NCBI RefSeq assembly: GCF_002213415.1
Contig: NZ_NJGU01000007.1
Location: 297,863 to 361,862, forward strand
Reading direction: 5' to 3'
DNA from: Herbaspirillum robiniae
Lineage (GTDB): Bacteria > Pseudomonadota > Gammaproteobacteria > Burkholderiales > Burkholderiaceae_D
Length of the DNA stretch: 64,000 nt
Part shown: piece after piece, positions 61,040 through 64,000 of the stretch
Layout: every line of letters starts with the position of its first letter
How positions within the stretch are numbered: the first letter of the stretch is position 1
Program-made: the position numbers and the translations under genes
The notes under the pieces: model-generated
Told to the model about the DNA's origin: nothing
Databases searched by the model: none
Seen by the model: the letters and a program-made list of their open reading frames with translations, nothing else

Positions 61040-61762
61040 ATGAGCGCTCACTCCCACGAAGAATCCATCCTGCCCAGCCCGCTGCTGGTGGTCGAAGACG
61101 AACCGCTGGCCCAGCTGCGCCTGCGCGGCGTGCTCACCCAGCTGGGCTACCCGGCCGAGGCGCTCACCTTCGCCGGCAGCATCGCGCGCGCCGAGGCGCT
61201 GCTGCATGAGAGTCCGTTCGCGATGGTGCTGGTCGACGTCGGCCTGCCCGACGGCAACGGCGTGGACCTGATCCGCCGCATCCACGCGCGCGACGCCGCC
61301 TTGCCCATCCTGGTGATCTCGACCTGGAACACCGAGCGCGTCATCGTCGACGCCCTGCAGGCGGGCGCTACCGGCTATGTGCTGAAGGAGCGGGAGGACG
61401 ACGAGATCGCCATCTCCATTCGCAGCGCGCTGCGCGGCGGCGCCCCCATCGATCCCTTCGTGGCCAAACGCATTCTGGAGCTGCTGGCGGGCAAGGGGGA
61501 TGCGGCCGCCGCTCCCGCCGCCCCAGCGCCCGTCGCACCGGCTGCCGCTGCCGCGCCCGCGCCGGGCGAGTTGCTCAGCCCGCGCGAAACCGAAATCCTG
61601 CTGCTGGTCTCGCGCGGATTGACCAACCGCGAGATCGCCGGCGTCCTTTCCCTTTCCAGGTTCACCGTCGAATGCCATATCCGAAACGTCTACAAGAAGC
61701 TGGCCGTGAGATCGCGTACGCAAGCGGTGTTCGAAGCGCGCGTGCTTGGCTTTCTCGAATAG
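61040..61762 (+). CDS. NarL/FixJ-type response regulator (receiver + LuxR HTH)
   Basis: A 240-aa regulator. Acidic pocket VVEDEP, phospho-acceptor D66 (VLVDVGLPDGNGVD), Thr/Ser in VISTWNT and Lys in VLKERED. An Ala/Pro-rich linker (about 157-185) leads to the LuxR HTH LSPRETEILLLVSRGLTNREIAGVLSLSRFTVECHIRNVYKKL. The start ATG 61040 is preferred; the frame is open upstream. The gene overlaps the kinase gene by 91 bp, and they form a cognate pair. Confidence 0.9.
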   Translation: MSAHSHEESILPSPLLVVEDEPLAQLRLRGVLTQLGYPAEALTFAGSIARAEALLHESPFAMVLVDVGLPDGNGVDLIRRIHARDAALPILVISTWNTERVIVDALQAGATGYVLKEREDDEIAISIRSALRGGAPIDPFVAKRILELLAGKGDAAAAPAAPAPVAPAAAAAPAPGELLSPRETEILLLVSRGLTNREIAGVLSLSRFTVECHIRNVYKKLAVRSRTQAVFEARVLGFLE

Positions 61763-63612
61763 TCCTGCTGCTCTTCTGCCTGGTCGGCGGGCTGGACGCC
61801 GCGCTGGCCCAGCCCGCCTCCGGCCAGGCGGTGGCCGGGCTGCGGGTGGAGGCGGCGCGCGCGCAGCCGCTGGACAAGCAGGGCGATATCCCGATCGAGT
61901 CCGACCGCCCGCCGGCCACCGGCTGGAGCGAGGTCACCCTGCCCGACATGTGGTCGGCGCGCTGGCCCGATTTCGACGGCGTGGTCTGGTACCGGGTGCA
62001 CTGGGTCCGGCGCGATGCCGCAGAACCGGCGTCGCTGGCCATCGGCTACCTGAACATGGCCGGCGCGGTCTACCTGAACGGCAGCTTGCTGGGACGCGAC
62101 ACCAGCCTGGCCGAACCGCTCTCGCGCGCCTGGAACCTGCCGCGCCACTTCGTGCTGCCCGCCGCGCTGCTGCGCACCGGGGACAACGTCATCGAGATCC
62201 GCGTTTCCGGGCAGGCGCGCCACCAGGCCGGGCTCGGCCCGGTCACCGTCGGCGCGCCGGCGGCGGTGGCGCAGGCCTACGACAAGGAGCACTGGCTGCG
62301 CGTGCAGTCGCAATGGTTCTGCCTGGCGGTGGCGTTCACCATCGGCTGCTTCTTCCTGGCGATGTGGCTGATGCGGCGCCAGGCCGCCGTCAACGGCTGG
62401 TTCGCGCTCACCTCCCTGGCCTGGTGGGCCTGCACCTACAACCAGATCGCCTACAGCACCTGGCCGTTCTCCAGCTCGGACGCGTGGGAGGCGGCCAATA
62501 CCTCCTTCCTGCTGTTGTTCAGCGGCTCCTTCGCGATGTTCATCCTGCGTTTTTCCATGCAGCGCTGGCGCCGCTACGAAATCGCCCTGTGGAGCTGCGC
62601 GGCGCTGGCCTGCCTGGCGCTGTGGCTGGCGCCGGCGGCCTATCTCGGGCCATTGCGTAGCCTGCTGACGGCGGCGCAGAGCCTGCACTACATCATCGTG
62701 TCGCTGGCCTTTACCGTGTTCGCCCTGCGCAACGGCCGCGCCGACCATCGCATCCTGGCCTTCTTCCTGATGCTGGCGGTGGCCGCCGCGATCCACGACA
62801 CGCTGATGTTCGTCGGCATCTCCAGGGACAACATCTACCTCAGTCCATTGTCGGTGGTGGTCGAGATGATCTGCATGGCGCTGATCCTGGGCTGGCAGTT
62901 CGTCGCCAACCTGCGCCGCATCGAGCGCTTCAACGGCGAGTTGCGGCAGGCGGTCGAGCAGGCGCGCAGCGAACTGACCCAGACGCTGCAGCGCCAGCAT
63001 GAGCTGGAGATCTCCAACGCCCGCCTGGGCGCGCGCCTGAACCTGGCGCAGGACCTGCACGACGGCCTGGGCGGCACCCTGGTCAGCAGCATCGTCACGC
63101 TGGAGCGCGCGCCGCAGGACATGCCGCCGCAGCGCTTCCTGACCGTGCTCAAGGAATTGCGCGACGACCTGCGCATCATCATCGACTCCTCCACCAACCA
63201 GCAGTACGGCGCCACCACGCTGGATGGCCAGCTCTCGCCTTTTCGCCACCGCCTCACGCGCCACGCCGAGGCGCACGGCATCGAATGCGGCTGGCAGCTG
63301 GCCGGCATCGACACCTGCACGCTGCCGCCGGCGTCCTGCCTGGAGCTGATGCGGGTGCTGCAAGAGGCGCTCACCAACGTGTTTCGCCACAGCCGCGCCA
63401 GCCGGGTCGATATCGAGCTGCGCCATGAATTCGGCCGCCTGCTGCTGGCGGTGCGCGACAACGGCATCGGCTTCCGGGAGGAGGCGCAGGCCGGCCGCCA
63501 CGGCGCGGGGCTGGCCAGCATGCGCGCGCGCGTGAACCGGCTGGGCGCCACGCTGACGATCGCCTCCGCGCCCGGCGCCACCAGCATCGAGGTGATCCTG
63601 CGGGTGCAGTAG
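61672..63612 (+). CDS. 7TMR-DISM-type sensor histidine kinase (HisKA_3)
   Basis: A 646-aa membrane kinase. ATG 61672 is the only usual start in frame, and it overlaps the regulator gene by 91 nt. A long n-region precedes the signal-like stretch LSRIVLLLFCLVGGLDAALAQ. A periplasmic jelly-roll domain (GWSEVTLPDMWSARWPDFDGVVWYRVHW... AGAVYLNGSLLGRD), as in sugar-binding 7TMR-DISM extracellular domains, is followed by about seven TM segments (about 215-425), a coiled coil and HisKA_3 with H463 (DLHDGLGGTLVSS), then HATPase (EALTNVFRHSRA, DNGIGF, GAGLASM). It probably phosphorylates the regulator upstream. Confidence 0.88.
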   Translation: MPYPKRLQEAGREIAYASGVRSARAWLSRIVLLLFCLVGGLDAALAQPASGQAVAGLRVEAARAQPLDKQGDIPIESDRPPATGWSEVTLPDMWSARWPDFDGVVWYRVHWVRRDAAEPASLAIGYLNMAGAVYLNGSLLGRDTSLAEPLSRAWNLPRHFVLPAALLRTGDNVIEIRVSGQARHQAGLGPVTVGAPAAVAQAYDKEHWLRVQSQWFCLAVAFTIGCFFLAMWLMRRQAAVNGWFALTSLAWWACTYNQIAYSTWPFSSSDAWEAANTSFLLLFSGSFAMFILRFSMQRWRRYEIALWSCAALACLALWLAPAAYLGPLRSLLTAAQSLHYIIVSLAFTVFALRNGRADHRILAFFLMLAVAAAIHDTLMFVGISRDNIYLSPLSVVVEMICMALILGWQFVANLRRIERFNGELRQAVEQARSELTQTLQRQHELEISNARLGARLNLAQDLHDGLGGTLVSSIVTLERAPQDMPPQRFLTVLKELRDDLRIIIDSSTNQQYGATTLDGQLSPFRHRLTRHAEAHGIECGWQLAGIDTCTLPPASCLELMRVLQEALTNVFRHSRASRVDIELRHEFGRLLLAVRDNGIGFREEAQAGRHGAGLASMRARVNRLGATLTIASAPGATSIEVILRVQ

Positions 63613-63651
63613 AGCCGCCGGCAAAGGCCGGATGGGGAGCGCACGCCGGCA

Positions 63652-63673
63652 CTACCTAGTTTCAAGGATTGCC
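63652..63673. promoter_or_regulatory. Shared 22-bp motif, copy 2 (before hcp)
   Basis: Core CTA-n-CTAGTTTCA as in 58717-58738. It lies 221 bp before the hcp start, within the 281-bp gap 63613-63893, which otherwise holds no gene. Confidence 0.5.
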
Positions 63674-63893
63674 GCAGGCGCGGCCCCTTTGTACATTGGC
63701 CTGCCCATGGCGCAGGGATGGTTTCATCTGTAACGCAATGGCGCCGGCGCGACATGCGGCTGTAACGCGCGGATCCCAGAATGGAACCCATGCACAGACC
63801 ACATGAGACGCAACGGTCCGGGCAAGAGCCGCTCCCCGGCGCGACGCACCGGGGCGGCACCGCAGACCCCATCAACCGACAAAGGAAACCATC

Positions 63894-64000
63894 ATGCCAA
63901 TGCCCTGCTACCTGATCCTCGAAGGCCAAAACCAAGGCAAGATCGAAGGCTCGACCAAAGTCAAAGGCCACGAGGGGAAGATTCTCGTGCAAGCCGTGGA
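63894..64000 (+). CDS. hcp: Hcp-family type VI secretion protein, N-terminal part (cut by window edge)
   Basis: The first 35 residues read MPMPCYLILEGQNQGKIEGS, then TKVKGHEGKILVQAV, which matches the N-terminal strands of Hcp tube proteins. Hcp hexamers form the inner tube of the type VI secretion system and can carry effectors. AAAGGA (63881-63886) precedes ATG 63894. The rest lies to the right of the window. No other type VI genes are in view, so it may be an orphan hcp or the start of a cluster. Confidence 0.8.
   Translation, partial: MPMPCYLILEGQNQGKIEGSTKVKGHEGKILVQAV

Overview
This 64 kb window is high-GC, densely coding bacterial DNA. The gene content fits a betaproteobacterium of the order Burkholderiales. 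Two trimeric porins have the N-terminal motif SSVTIYG and a terminal Phe, and there are many FixJ/LuxR and AraC regulators, c-di-GMP enzymes, a MocR/PaiB pair and an Hcp gene. My best guess is Herbaspirillum or a close Oxalobacteraceae relative. That is inference from family resemblance, since no rRNA or marker gene is present. I saw no tRNA, rRNA, CRISPR array, transposase or prophage, so this looks like chromosome with many small accessory and signalling islands.

Layout. 1-2.6 kb: 3' end of an ABC ATPase gene, a porin, and an unusual dsbB with a 52-aa partner. 2.8-5 kb: a carnitine/hydroxyacyl-CoA-type dehydrogenase, then about 1.2 kb of tandemly repeated, hairpin-rich non-coding DNA. 5-12.2 kb: a LysR/PACE-efflux pair, a spore-coat-U-type secreted protein, Mn superoxide dismutase, a nucleotidyltransferase, a divergent MocR/PaiB pair and an AraC regulator. 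12.2-15.2 kb: a receiver protein translationally coupled to a pseudokinase-GAF-PAS histidine kinase. 15.4-21.7 kb: a putative reactive-species cluster (two XapX proteins and an isochorismatase-like hydrolase, divergent from amidohydrolase, DoxX, perhydrolase, Dps and AraC). 21.7-25.5 kb: a FixJ-type regulator, YoaK and TMEM175 membrane proteins and an atypical SDR. 25.8-36.2 kb: a signalling block (chemoreceptor, GGDEF-EAL protein, MocR-type regulator, sensor kinase, FixJ regulator, stand-alone receiver, EAL protein with degenerate GGDEF). 36.3-42.9 kb: TetR divergent from a tripartite RND efflux operon. 42.9-49.6 kb: flavin monooxygenase, diguanylate cyclase, a major porin and a Sel1-repeat protein. 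50-58.7 kb: a catabolic operon. 58.9-63.6 kb: desaturase-like enzyme, outer-membrane protein and a LuxR-type two-component system. The window ends inside an hcp gene.

The most promising undescribed system is the 50.0-58.7 kb operon: DapA-fold lyase, Fe-dependent alcohol dehydrogenase, C4-acid kinase fused in frame to PdxA2, sodium symporter, sialidase-fold protein without signal peptide, Tat-type NTF2 protein and DeoR regulator. Read as a pathway, it suggests cleavage of an imported 2-keto-3-deoxy C7 sugar acid to pyruvate plus a C4 aldehyde acid, reduction to a C4 sugar acid, phosphorylation, and oxidative decarboxylation to a triose phosphate. This is a hypothesis from family functions. Also notable are the repeat array with compensatory hairpin changes, the DsbB variant with relocated cysteines, and two pairs of shared DNA motifs that may be regulator sites.
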